DNA of 64,000 nt from positions 1 to 64,000 of the forward strand of contig DGAG01000002.1 in assembly GCA_002382325.1 (NCBI GenBank), written 5' to 3'. Positions 24,601 to 33,906 of the stretch are shown piece by piece; position 1 is the stretch's first letter, and each line of letters begins with the position of its first letter. Source of the DNA: Epsilonproteobacteria bacterium UBA4036. Lineage in GTDB: Bacteria; Campylobacterota; Campylobacteria; Campylobacterales; Arcobacteraceae. The notes below the pieces were generated by a model. That model was not told where the DNA came from, made no database searches, and worked only from the letters and a program-made list of their open reading frames with translations. A program made the position numbers and the translations under genes.

Positions 24601-25845
24601 ATGAAATTAACAAATAAATACTTACTTACTTTGAGTTTTTTCTTTATCCCTTTTTCCATAAGCTTTGGAGAAACTTTAGAGAATAATCTTTATTCTCTTA
24701 ATTCTAAAGATAATGGTTCAGAAATAAGAGTATTTGGTGTGGGTGAAAAAAGCAACGATGAAACCTACTCAGGAGTTGGAATTGAGTACAAAGATGACCA
24801 AAGCCAAGCTGGTTTAGAGTATGGCAATGATTATCAAAAACTTTACGGTGTCTATAAATATGCTCTGCCACAAAGTTTTTATATCAAAGGTGGACTTGGG
24901 TATTTAAAAAAAGAGATTCTCTTTGGTACACACAATATTGATATCAAGCAATACACACTGGGAACCTCTGTTGGTTGGGGAGATGATAAGAACTACAACA
25001 TAGAACTTGGATATGTGGGGAACAAACTGCGTGATACGTATGAAGCCAATGGTTATACCAACACTGCTTACATTGAAGCTTTGGGTCAATATGAACTCAA
25101 CTTTACCAAAGATTGGGGAACTCTTGAAGCCATGCTCACATACCAAAACTCACATGTTTATCACAACAACTATTCAGGTCTGATTGCCCAAGGGGCATAT
25201 TATCCCATAGAAGATATACGAACCTTTGTACAATACAACGATGCAATGCAAACGGATGAAAACGATTATCGCATCACACTGGGAGTAAAATATGCCTTTG
25301 CTTCAAAAAGTTGGTCACCCATATTAACTGCTCAAGCGAATACTTCAAACTCTGTGTCATATGGCATTGTTTATGATGAAGATATTGAAAATGATCCGTT
25401 AAGTAACCGAGACTTCTTTGAAAGCCAAGTCAGTACTGCCACTTTTAAAGCACAAGAGTTGGCTTCCAATGAGTTCAATCAACGATTAAATAAGAGTCTC
25501 AATCCCAGACAAAAACCAAATGTAGAACCAAGTAATTCTGCTCCTACAGGAGAGAGTTTCACCGTCAGTGCAGGATGGACCAAAAGTGTTACTGTAGACT
25601 TAAGTTCACACATCCATGATGCTGATGGCGACGCACTTACAATAAATATTGTGGGAAAAAGACATATTGGTGGTCTTCCTTACACCATTACTGTGACGAA
25701 GTCAGGCACCAATGTAACAGTGGCTTACCCTGGAAGCGTAGCATTACCTACTTATGAAACTTTTCAGGTTATGTATACCGTCAGTGATGGGGAAAATACA
25801 AGTGAAGTCTATACTATGACAATTGCACATCTAAAATTGTCATAA
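24601..25845 (+). CDS. Outer-membrane beta-barrel protein with C-terminal Ig/cadherin-like domain
   Basis: This 414-aa protein has a signal peptide (residues 1-22, ending SISFGE), then about 230 residues of alternating polar/hydrophobic strands rich in aromatic and Gly residues (YSGVGIEYKDD, GLEYGNDYQKLYGVYKYA, DYRITLGVKYAF) typical of a barrel. A Pro/Asn linker leads to a 100-residue domain with DLSSHIHDADGDALTINIVG and YTVSDGENTSE, the calcium-binding cadherin-like pattern of bacterial adhesins. The barrel-first order resembles inverse autotransporters. It is the first of three related surface genes and shares their regulation. Confidence 0.75.
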   Translation: MKLTNKYLLTLSFFFIPFSISFGETLENNLYSLNSKDNGSEIRVFGVGEKSNDETYSGVGIEYKDDQSQAGLEYGNDYQKLYGVYKYALPQSFYIKGGLGYLKKEILFGTHNIDIKQYTLGTSVGWGDDKNYNIELGYVGNKLRDTYEANGYTNTAYIEALGQYELNFTKDWGTLEAMLTYQNSHVYHNNYSGLIAQGAYYPIEDIRTFVQYNDAMQTDENDYRITLGVKYAFASKSWSPILTAQANTSNSVSYGIVYDEDIENDPLSNRDFFESQVSTATFKAQELASNEFNQRLNKSLNPRQKPNVEPSNSAPTGESFTVSAGWTKSVTVDLSSHIHDADGDALTINIVGKRHIGGLPYTITVTKSGTNVTVAYPGSVALPTYETFQVMYTVSDGENTSEVYTMTIAHLKLS

Positions 25846-25916
25846 GAAGTCGCTGCATTTGTAGTTTTTGATATATGACTTGTAGAAATTGATTTAATAA
25901 TAAAAAAGGTTAGAGT

Positions 25917-27569
25917 ATGAGTAAAAAAAATATTTTCTTTATATTTTTAATATGCATATTGTTGGTAATAACAAATGCCCTAGCAGAAGAGAAAGAAAAC
26001 AAATGGGAACCATTCCTTGATGTGGAAGGAAAACTTGGAAGTCATCGACACTTAGGTGAAGGAGACTTTTTTATGCCTTTAGTTCAAGATGACAACACTC
26101 TTTTATATACAGATATTCGTTACCGTCTTGATAATCAAAGTAGTAAAGAAGGCAATTTTGGTTTGGGCCTTCGGCACATCCTTCCAAGCAGCTGGATTGT
26201 GGGAGGTTATACCTATTATGACCGACGTAAAACGCCTTACGACAACTATTTTTCTCAAATAACGGCAGGTCTTGAAGCCCTCTCAGTGGATTGGGATTTT
26301 CGTGCAAATGTCTATATTCCCATTGGAACAACAAGCCATTTGGAAGACTCGTTAAGTTCAGTCGATTTTTCAGGTACATCTATCATGTACTCCCAAGGGG
26401 AAGAGCGTTCCATGAAGGGGTATGATGCAGAGATTGGTTACCGACTTCCTATCTTTGATGCGCAAGAAGAGCAACAAATTCGTCTTTTTGCAGGTGGGTA
26501 TCGTTTTTATGAAGATGATGTACAAAGTGTTCAAGGCCCACGAGGAAGAGTGGAGTTAACCTTTGATGAAGTCCCTTTTTTATGGAAAGGATCACGTTTA
26601 ACCTTTGGAGCAGAGGTTCAAAGAGACGATGTAAGAGGAAGACAGAGTTTTGCAAGTTTAAGACTTCGTATCCCTCTTAATTGGGATAAAGAGTACTCTT
26701 CGCCTAAAAAAGAGTTAAGCCCCATTGAAAAACGTATGACCACGCCTATTATTCGTGACGTGGATATTGTCTCGCAAGCAGGAGCATTTGGAGCTCCTGT
26801 GGAGGTAACTACTACTGCAGATGGTAATAAGCTCGTATATCTAAAACATGATGAGATTTCAAGTGGAGCTGAGCTTAATACACTCATCCAAAATGCAGGG
26901 GAAAATGCTACCATTGTTTTAAATGGTACTTTAACGGGTATCAATAGTCTTACAACGATGAAAGATGGGCAAACCATAATTGGAAAAGGCAACATTGATA
27001 TTACGACACCTGCAGGAAACAAAGTATCTGTTCCCTCACCGGGTGGAAGTATTAGTGGGCAAGGCGGCTATATCCCTACTTCAGGCTCAAACATATTCTT
27101 TCTCATGGGGAATAACACCACTCTTACTGGTATCACAGCTCATATCACTAATAGTTCAGGAACGGGTACAGCGATTGCTCATATCGATAATGTCAACAAC
27201 GTTACTATAAAAAACAGTAACTTAACTGTATCTTCTCCCATAGAGATTTCTTATGTATTCACTGTAAACGATTCTGATAATATCTATATTGGGAATAATA
27301 CTTTAAAGATGCACAGCGATAGTCCATATGCTTCTTTAAGTGGTTTTATAGGTACACAAATAAATAACGTCACTATTGAAAATAATGATTATACGATTTC
27401 AGGTACAACCGATAAATCAAGAACTTTCTACTTTTACAATGTAACCGTGAATAATTTAAATGGTTCAAATAACACTACGAATCAGTCTGCAGGCTCTATG
27501 GGTACATACAATAATGCGAGTACTATCAATGGAAGTGTGAGTTTCACCAATGGTTTTACCGTACAATAG
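25917..27569 (+). CDS. Inverse-autotransporter-like adhesin with beta-helix passenger (paralogue 1)
   Basis: This 550-aa protein has a signal peptide (residues 1-23), an N-terminal barrel of the inverse-autotransporter type (LLYTDIRYRLDN, GNFGLGLRHI, GGYTYYDRRKTPYDNYF, DWDFRANVYIP, to about residue 258), and a linker EKRMTTPIIRDVDIVSQ like that after the barrel of intimin and invasin. The passenger (about 285-550) has repeated turns such as NVTIKNSNL, DNIYIGNNTL and NVTIENNDY, typical of a right-handed beta-helix. No TAACG repeat precedes it, and the 71-nt gap suggests co-transcription with the gene before it. Confidence 0.82.
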   Translation: MSKKNIFFIFLICILLVITNALAEEKENKWEPFLDVEGKLGSHRHLGEGDFFMPLVQDDNTLLYTDIRYRLDNQSSKEGNFGLGLRHILPSSWIVGGYTYYDRRKTPYDNYFSQITAGLEALSVDWDFRANVYIPIGTTSHLEDSLSSVDFSGTSIMYSQGEERSMKGYDAEIGYRLPIFDAQEEQQIRLFAGGYRFYEDDVQSVQGPRGRVELTFDEVPFLWKGSRLTFGAEVQRDDVRGRQSFASLRLRIPLNWDKEYSSPKKELSPIEKRMTTPIIRDVDIVSQAGAFGAPVEVTTTADGNKLVYLKHDEISSGAELNTLIQNAGENATIVLNGTLTGINSLTTMKDGQTIIGKGNIDITTPAGNKVSVPSPGGSISGQGGYIPTSGSNIFFLMGNNTTLTGITAHITNSSGTGTAIAHIDNVNNVTIKNSNLTVSSPIEISYVFTVNDSDNIYIGNNTLKMHSDSPYASLSGFIGTQINNVTIENNDYTISGTTDKSRTFYFYNVTVNNLNGSNNTTNQSAGSMGTYNNASTINGSVSFTNGFTVQ

Positions 27570-27672
27570 AATTTGTTTTTCAACACTTTCATCATGAAGT
27601 AAATGGCACTTTTACTACAGCTATTTACTTTGTGAGCATCGTTTTAAAAAAGCTTTCAAATATAACACAATA

Positions 27673-27704
27673 TAACGAACAATATAACGATGACACGATA
27701 TTAT
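27673..27704 (+). promoter_or_regulatory. TAACG direct-repeat promoter, site C (third adhesin)
   Basis: TAACG (27673-27677), 7 nt, TAACG (27685-27689), 9 nt, -10-like TATTAT (27699-27704). A third partial repeat (TAACA) lies 10 bp further upstream. The gene starts at 27732. Confidence 0.65.
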
Positions 27705-27731
27705 AAAAAAAAATAAGATAAAAGGTAAGAA

Positions 27732-29399
27732 ATGAACAAAAAAAAATGGGCAATTTTGACATTCTCTTTGCTTTTAGGAAGTACACTCATGGGTGCCCCT
27801 ACTCATACAAATCAAAAAAAGCAAAAATGGGAACCATTCCTAGATGTAGAAGGGAAAATGGGCAGTCAACGACACTTAGGTGAAGGGAACTTTTTCATTC
27901 CTTTGGTGCAAGATGAGGACACCCTTTTATATACTGATATTCGTTACAGACTGGACAATAAAAGCAGCCGTGAAGGTAACTTTGGTTTGGGTCTTAGACA
28001 TATTTTACCCAGTGAGTGGATTATTGGTGCTTACACGTACTATGACAGACGTAAAACGCCTTACGACAACTATTTTTCTCAAATAACTGCAGGTATGGAA
28101 GCCCTCTCAGAGGATTGGGATTTCCGTGCAAACGTCTACATACCAACAGGTACCAAAAGCCATCTTGAAGAGTCCTTTAGTAGTGTAGCGTTTACAGATT
28201 CAAGTATCATGTACTCCCAAGGAGAAGAGCGTTCTATGAAGGGGTATGATGCAGAGATTGGTTACCGACTTCCTATCTTTAATGTGCAAGAAGAGCAACA
28301 AATCCGACTTTATGCGGGAGGATTCCGCTTTTACGAAGATGATGTACAAAGTATTCAAGGGCCACGAGGTCGTCTTGACTTAACTTTCGATGAAGTTCCT
28401 TTTTTATGGGAAGGTTCACGATTGACCTTGGGTGCAGAAGTACAAAGGGACGATGTACGAGGTCGACAAAGTTTTGCAAGTTTAAGACTTCGTATTCCTT
28501 TAGGAAATCAAAAAGAAAAATCTGCTCCCATTCAAAAGCTGAGTGCCATTGAAAAACGTATGACCACTCCTATTATTCGTGACGTTGATATTGTCTCGCA
28601 AGCAGGTGTTTTTGAAACGCCTAAAGAAGTTACTGCTGATGCCAATGGAAACCGTATTAAATTTGTAAAAAGCGATTCAACAACAGGTGCAAATTTGACA
28701 ACAACCATTGAAAGTGCAGGAGAAAACTCTACGGTTGTTTTAAATGGAGATTTCAGTGGTGTCGATTCATACACATCACTCAAAGAGGGGCAAACTATTA
28801 TTGGAGGTGGAAGTATGGGTATCACCACTCCAGCGGGAAAAAAAGTCTCTGTGCTTATTCCCAATGCATCCATAACAGGGAAAGGTGCGTATTTCGGAAA
28901 TGCGAATACCTTCTTTAATATGGCAAATAACAGCAGTCTTATAGGGATATCCGCCAACCTCAATCATACCGATCCTGCATCAGGGACGACTATGTTTTTT
29001 ATGAATGATGTTCATAATGTCACTATCAAAGACAATCACTTCTCTTTGAGTGCATCAGATGGTACAAATTTTTACATGACTACCATCATTGATTCAACAA
29101 ATGTTTATATTGGAAACAATACGATGAACATGAACAGTGATGGAGATTTCTCATATTTTATGAGCGTTTTAGGTCGTCAGAACAAGAATATTACTGTTGA
29201 GAAGAATGCTTACAATGTTTCAGGAACGGCCCTTCCCATTAGAACTTTCTATGTTTATAGAACAACCATTGAAAACTTAAAAGGTTCAGGCAATACAACT
29301 AATCTGAATGCTCCTCAAATGAGGACTTGGGATGCAGATTCAAGTATCATCAATGGAAGTATCAGTTTTACCAATGGGTTTACAGTAACATTGCCATAA
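27732..29399 (+). CDS. Inverse-autotransporter-like adhesin with beta-helix passenger (paralogue 2)
   Basis: This 555-aa tandem paralogue of the preceding gene has a signal peptide (residues 1-20), a barrel nearly identical to its neighbour's (LLYTDIRYRLDN, YTYYDRRKTPYDNYF, SMKGYDAEIGYRLPIF) and the same EKRMTTPIIRDVDIVSQ linker. The passenger differs more but keeps the beta-helix turns (NVTIKDNHF, NVYIGNNTM). Long barrel stretches are the same at DNA level, pointing to recent duplication or gene conversion, while the passenger is diverging. It has its own TAACG promoter and is followed by a strong terminator. Confidence 0.82.
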   Translation: MNKKKWAILTFSLLLGSTLMGAPTHTNQKKQKWEPFLDVEGKMGSQRHLGEGNFFIPLVQDEDTLLYTDIRYRLDNKSSREGNFGLGLRHILPSEWIIGAYTYYDRRKTPYDNYFSQITAGMEALSEDWDFRANVYIPTGTKSHLEESFSSVAFTDSSIMYSQGEERSMKGYDAEIGYRLPIFNVQEEQQIRLYAGGFRFYEDDVQSIQGPRGRLDLTFDEVPFLWEGSRLTLGAEVQRDDVRGRQSFASLRLRIPLGNQKEKSAPIQKLSAIEKRMTTPIIRDVDIVSQAGVFETPKEVTADANGNRIKFVKSDSTTGANLTTTIESAGENSTVVLNGDFSGVDSYTSLKEGQTIIGGGSMGITTPAGKKVSVLIPNASITGKGAYFGNANTFFNMANNSSLIGISANLNHTDPASGTTMFFMNDVHNVTIKDNHFSLSASDGTNFYMTTIIDSTNVYIGNNTMNMNSDGDFSYFMSVLGRQNKNITVEKNAYNVSGTALPIRTFYVYRTTIENLKGSGNTTNLNAPQMRTWDADSSIINGSISFTNGFTVTLP

Positions 29400-29476
29400 C
29401 TTTACTTTATAAATCTATTACATATTTTAAGGATGCGGTTGCTGTAGAATTGTTTATGAGGGAGGAAGTAACGTTT

Positions 29477-29500
29477 AAAATAAGGCATTTGCCTTATTTT
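29477..29500. terminator. Bidirectional terminator after the adhesin cluster
   Basis: Perfect 10-bp stem AAAATAAGGC / GCCTTATTTT with loop ATTT. The T-rich 3' arm on either strand suits termination of the adhesin gene (plus) and the PPIase gene (minus). Confidence 0.85.
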
Positions 29501-29501
29501 A

Positions 29502-29783
29502 CTAATCTTGTCGTGAAGTTACTTCTAATAGATGGTATCCAAAATCTGTTTTTACAGGTCCATGAACTTCATTTAATGCTTCATTAAAAACAACGGTGTC
29601 AAACTCTGGTACCATTTGACCTTGCGAAAATGTTCCTAACTCACCACCGTTTTGTCCTGATGGGCATTGTGAATACTCTTGTGCGATTTGGGCAAAATCT
29701 TCACCGTTTTGGATTCGTTGTTTTAACTCTTTACATAAATTCTCATCTTCAACTAAAAGATGTCGTGCGCTTGCTTGTGCCAT
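29502..29783 (-). CDS. ppiC: Parvulin-type peptidyl-prolyl isomerase
   Basis: A stand-alone 93-aa parvulin domain: SARHLLVEDE, GEDFAQIAQEYSQCPSGQNGGELGTF, GQMVPEFDTVVF and VKTDFGYHLLEV all match the PpiC/rotamase family. No signal peptide is present, so it should act in the cytoplasm on prolyl bonds of folding proteins. It is transcribed on its own, with a heptamer repeat upstream and a shared terminator downstream. Confidence 0.92.
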   Translation of the reverse strand: MAQASARHLLVEDENLCKELKQRIQNGEDFAQIAQEYSQCPSGQNGGELGTFSQGQMVPEFDTVVFNEALNEVHGPVKTDFGYHLLEVTSRQD

Positions 29784-29840
29784 ATTTTTCCCTTGTTATA
29801 AATTGAGGTGACATTCTATCATAAACACCTTTATGCTAAA

Positions 29841-29928
29841 GTGAGAAGTAAGTAGTGAGAAGTAAGTAGTGAGAGGTAAGTAGTAAAGTCAGATAGCTTC
29901 ACCTCTCACTTCTCACCTCTCACTATTC
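29841..29928. repeat. Inverted heptamer repeat element
   Basis: The left half (29841-29888) is a run of 7-nt units of the form GTRAGWR (GTGAGAA, GTAAGTA, GTGAGAA, GTAAGTA, GTGAGAG). After a short centre the right half (29901-29928) has complementary heptamers CACCTCT, CACTTCT, CACCTCT, CACTATT. The RNA would form a long hairpin just after dbpA. The same design recurs at 33826-33902. Confidence 0.75.
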
Positions 29929-29934
29929 GAAAAT

Positions 29935-31302
29935 TTATTTTTCGAATACCCTAAAAAACTTCCCCTTGATTCGATTGCTTTCCAATCCTTTAAGAGCTTT
30001 CTGCAACACCTCTTTTTTTACAGCCACATAAGAGCAAAACTCCAGTGAATCGATTTTGCCAATGTCGTTTTTGTCTAAACCAATAGCAGCCGTAAGAGCA
30101 CCTAAGATATCCCCTTTTCGAAGTTTTTGCTTTTTCCCCCCATTGATAAATATCGTTCTGTACACACTGTCAATTTTAAAATTCTCATCTTCGATAATGG
30201 TTTGTGTGGGTTTGATGGTAATATCAAGAAAAACTTCTTTTAAGTCCTCTACTTTTTCATTTTCAAAATTCTCATATAAACTGATTGCTACTCCACCCTT
30301 ACCTGCTCGTGCGGTTCGTCCAATTCGGTGAGTGTGAATTTTATCATCTTGTGCCAAATCATAATTGATAACCAAATCAATATCGTCAATATGCAATCCT
30401 CTTGAAGCCACATCCGTAGCAATTAAGATAGGATAGGATTTATTGGAAAATACTATCATCGTTTCATCACGATCTTTTTGCTCCATATTGGCATGCAGTG
30501 TTTGCACATCTAATCCCAAATCAAACAACTCTTGGGCAAGTTCATCGCATTTGATTTTAGTATTACAAAAAATCAACACCGATTGGGCTTTATGTTGTGA
30601 AATCAACGCAGGGATAAGTGCTGTTTTTGCTTCTTCTTTGGTTTCATAAAAAATTTGTTCAATTTTAACCACCTGTTCTTCTTCATCTTTTACCATCACA
30701 GCTTCTTTTAAAATAGCACTTGAAAGCTTTTCAATGCCGTGTTCATAGGTTGCTGAAAACAAAAGCGATTGTCGATTACGAGGTAACGCTTCTACGATTT
30801 TCATAATATCTTCATAAAATCCCATATCAAGCATCTTATCGGCTTCATCTAAAACCAAGGTTGTAACATGTTCAACGTTGATGTTATTCTCTTCAAGATG
30901 TTTTAAAATTCGCCCCGGTGTTCCTACTACAATATGCGCTCCATGAAAAAGTGAAACCACTTGTGGTTTAAAGGGAACTCCTCCGCAAAGTGTAAGTACT
31001 TTGACGTTATGAATGTGTCGCGAGAGTTTTCTAATTTCTAGGGCAATTTGATTGGCTAACTCTCGTGTAGGGGCTAAAACCAGCGATTGGATTTTGAACT
31101 CTTTGACATTAAGCTTATGTACAAGAGGGATTGAAAATGCCACTGTTTTACCTGAACCCGTTTTGGCTTGGGCAATCACATCTTTATTATCAAATGCTAC
31201 TGGCAAAGCTAAAGATTGGATGATGGTCATCTGTTGAAAACCAAGAGAGTGCAGGTTGTCTAAAAAAGGTTGAGATAGATTTAAATTATTAAATGTTACG
31301 AT
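29935..31302 (-). CDS. dbpA: DbpA-type DEAD-box RNA helicase, non-canonical start
   Basis: The protein (about 456 aa) carries Walker A AQAKTGSGKT, APTRELANQ, GTPGRIL, LDEADKM, LFSATYE, HRIGRTARAG and a C-terminal RNA-binding domain (RTIFINGGKKQKLRKGDILGAL), as in DbpA, which acts on 23S rRNA in 50S assembly. The Q-motif region (FNNLNLSQ, then LGFQQMTIIQ) lies upstream of the first ATG (31230). Between the in-frame stop (31320-31318) and that ATG there is no ATG, GTG or TTG. AAAGGA (31314-31309) lies 6 nt before AUC (31302), so I place the start there. Confidence 0.85.
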   Translation of the reverse strand: MVTFNNLNLSQPFLDNLHSLGFQQMTIIQSLALPVAFDNKDVIAQAKTGSGKTVAFSIPLVHKLNVKEFKIQSLVLAPTRELANQIALEIRKLSRHIHNVKVLTLCGGVPFKPQVVSLFHGAHIVVGTPGRILKHLEENNINVEHVTTLVLDEADKMLDMGFYEDIMKIVEALPRNRQSLLFSATYEHGIEKLSSAILKEAVMVKDEEEQVVKIEQIFYETKEEAKTALIPALISQHKAQSVLIFCNTKIKCDELAQELFDLGLDVQTLHANMEQKDRDETMIVFSNKSYPILIATDVASRGLHIDDIDLVINYDLAQDDKIHTHRIGRTARAGKGGVAISLYENFENEKVEDLKEVFLDITIKPTQTIIEDENFKIDSVYRTIFINGGKKQKLRKGDILGALTAAIGLDKNDIGKIDSLEFCSYVAVKKEVLQKALKGLESNRIKGKFFRVFEK

Positions 31303-31414
31303 AAGTATTCCTTTGAATTATTTTTTGTATTATAGCCAAATAAAATTTGATTGTAATCATTAAAATATTCAAAAACTTATGTTATTATTTAAAGATAAAA
31401 TTTAAGGAAAAATT

Positions 31415-33826
31415 ATGTTATCTAAACTTTCAATCAAACAGAAGTTGATTTTGATTATGTCAATCCCTCTGGCAATTGTTATTTTACTGGCAGCAAAACT
31501 CACTTATGACTCTTATTTAAATACCCAAGGGTTAAAAAAGTTAGAAAAAGTTGTTGTTCTATCGACTAAAATTGGAGCCTTGGTACATGAAACTCAAAAA
31601 GAGAGAGGAATGACCGCAGGATTTTTAGGAAGTGCCGGTCAAAAATTCAAAACGGAACTGCCCCATCAGCGTGAAGAGACATCAAAACGAGCAGAAGAGT
31701 TGCTTGGCTTTTTAAGTCATTTTGATAAAGCTGCATACGGTCAAGAGTTTAATGAAAATCTCTCTTCGGCTTTGGAAGAACTCAAAAAAATTGCGGATAT
31801 TAGAAACAGCGTAAGCAATCTTAATATTCCAGCAGGTAAAGCCATTGGGTATTATACCCATACCAATACCTTATTGCTCAACATCACAGGAACCATTGCA
31901 AAACTTTCAAACAGTGCGAGAGTTTCACAAGATATTGTGGCATATATGAACTTCTTACTTTCAAAAGAGAGAGCAGGAATTGAAAGAGCTGTAGGGACAA
32001 ATACCTTTGCTCAAGACAGCTTTGGAACGGGAATGAAAGAGAAGTTTTTAAGTTTAATTGCTCAACAAGATGCCTACATGGATGCTTTTTTGAAAATTGC
32101 TCCCGAAGGATCAAAGGCTTTTTATACGCAAACCATTCAAGGCAATGCCATCAATGAAGTGTTACGTATGAGAAATGTGGCATTATATGAAGAAAAAACT
32201 TCCGCCTTTGGCGTTGAACCTGCTTATTGGTTTGAACAAATCACTCAAAAAATCAATCAACTCAAAGAGGTTGAAAATTTTTTAGCACAAGAACTGACCA
32301 ATACGATCATAAAACAAAAAGAGAGTGCAGATTTCAACCTTATTGTCTTTGGAATTTTAAGTGCCATTGGCGTTGCCTTAACCTTGATTTTAGCCAGAAC
32401 CATTGCATTTGCTATTTTACTGGATGTGGATGTGGTGAAAAAAGGATTGGTAGAATTTTTTGCCTTTATTAACTTTGAAAAAGAAGAAATCAATCTTAAA
32501 ACCATTGACTCACAAGATGAGTTGGGAATGATGTCGCGATTAATCAATGAAAATATAGAAAATACCAAACGAAACATTCAAAAAGACAGGGATCTCATCA
32601 AAAATACCATTGAAGTCGCCAATAAAATCAATAAAGGGTATTTAGACACCAAAATTCAAGCCGATTCCAATAATCCAGCACTGAATGATTTAAAAAATAT
32701 TATCAATGAGATGTTGCATACGCTTAATGCCAATATTCAAAATATTATGAAAGTGTTAAACTCCTATTCAAAACTTGATTTTAAACCTAAAATTGCTGAA
32801 AATAATTTAGAAGGCGTTATCAAAGAGCTTGAAGAAAATGTCAATATTTTACGCAATGTAATCACAGAAACATTGGTTGAAAATAAACGAAGTGGTATGA
32901 TTTTAGGACAAAATGCTCAAACACTCACACACAATATGGATAAAATTGCCAATGCCGCCAATGACCAAGCCACACGACTTGAAGAGACGGCTGCTTCTTT
33001 AGAAGAGATCACTTCAAACATCAAAAGCAATACTCAAACCACCGTACAAATGGCACAATTTGGTGAAAAACTAAAATCATCTGCGATTACAGGGCAAGAA
33101 CTTGCCAGTAACACAGCCCGTGCTATGGAAGAGATTAACGAACAAACCACTGCGATTAATGAAGCCATTACGGTCATTGACCAAATTGCATTCCAAACCA
33201 ATATTTTAAGTCTCAATGCTGCTGTTGAAGCAGCCACAGCAGGAGAAGCAGGAAAAGGATTTGCGGTCGTTGCTCAAGAGGTGCGAAACTTGGCTTCAAG
33301 AAGTGCCGAAGCAGCAAAAGAGATTAAAAACTTAGTAGAACATGCTCAAACAAAAACCAGTGATGGTAAAAAAATTGCTTCAAGTATGATTGAGGGATAC
33401 ACCGAACTTAATGAAAATATTGGTAAAACCATTGATTTGATTGACAATGTTACCAATGCCAGTAAAGAACAATCCATTGGGATGTCTCAAATTAACGATG
33501 CCGTCAATAACTTGGATAAAATCACCCAACAAAATGCCACCAATGCCAGCGAAGCAGACTCAATTGCTCGAAAAACACTGGATATTGCCAATATTATTAT
33601 TGACCATGCCAACGCCAAAGAGTTTGACGGTAAAAACGATATTGTATTGCGAAAACAGACCATCAATTTAGATTATAGCGGTCAAGAAAAAAGAGAAGTT
33701 GAAAAAAGCATTAAAAACATACGACACGAACATGAACACGTTGTCGTACCTAAAAAAGAGAAACCAAGTGTAAAAAAAGAAGCCTCTGCTTCTTCAAAAA
33801 GTGATGATGAGTGGGAAAACTTTTAG
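31415..33826 (+). CDS. Methyl-accepting chemotaxis protein with NIT sensor domain
   Basis: An 803-aa chemoreceptor: a transmembrane segment (residues 10-32), a periplasmic helical NIT-type domain ([28 protein letters not shown]; about 40-290), a second transmembrane segment (about 305-330), a HAMP-like region and a cytoplasmic signalling hairpin with [20 protein letters not shown] and [18 protein letters not shown] domains are linked to nitrate/nitrite sensing in characterised members; the ligand here is unproven. AAGGAAA precedes the ATG. It has a single-gene transcript bounded by an inverted heptamer element. Confidence 0.92.
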   Translation: MLSKLSIKQKLILIMSIPLAIVILLAAKLTYDSYLNTQGLKKLEKVVVLSTKIGALVHETQKERGMTAGFLGSAGQKFKTELPHQREETSKRAEELLGFLSHFDKAAYGQEFNENLSSALEELKKIADIRNSVSNLNIPAGKAIGYYTHTNTLLLNITGTIAKLSNSARVSQDIVAYMNFLLSKERAGIERAVGTNTFAQDSFGTGMKEKFLSLIAQQDAYMDAFLKIAPEGSKAFYTQTIQGNAINEVLRMRNVALYEEKTSAFGVEPAYWFEQITQKINQLKEVENFLAQELTNTIIKQKESADFNLIVFGILSAIGVALTLILARTIAFAILLDVDVVKKGLVEFFAFINFEKEEINLKTIDSQDELGMMSRLINENIENTKRNIQKDRDLIKNTIEVANKINKGYLDTKIQADSNNPALNDLKNIINEMLHTLNANIQNIMKVLNSYSKLDFKPKIAENNLEGVIKELEENVNILRNVITETLVENKRSGMILGQNAQTLTHNMDKIANAANDQATRLEETAASLEEITSNIKSNTQTTVQMAQFGEKLKSSAITGQELASNTARAMEEINEQTTAINEAITVIDQIAFQTNILSLNAAVEAATAGEAGKGFAVVAQEVRNLASRSAEAAKEIKNLVEHAQTKTSDGKKIASSMIEGYTELNENIGKTIDLIDNVTNASKEQSIGMSQINDAVNNLDKITQQNATNASEADSIARKTLDIANIIIDHANAKEFDGKNDIVLRKQTINLDYSGQEKREVEKSIKNIRHEHEHVVVPKKEKPSVKKEASASSKSDDEWENF

Positions 33827-33902
33827 GTAAGTGAAAAGTAAGAGGTAAGAAGTAAGAGGTCTTTTTCTTACCACTCACTACTCACTTCTTACCTCTCACC
33901 AT
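33826..33902. repeat. Inverted heptamer repeat element between convergent genes
   Basis: The left part (33826-33860) contains heptamers TAAGAGG, TAAGAAG, TAAGAGG. The right part (33867-33902) contains complementary CTTACCA, CTCACTA, CTCACTT, CTTACCT, CTCACCA, with a T-run centre. It fills the gap between the chemoreceptor and the DedA gene and probably acts as a bidirectional terminator. Confidence 0.75.
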
Positions 33903-33906
33903 TTAA

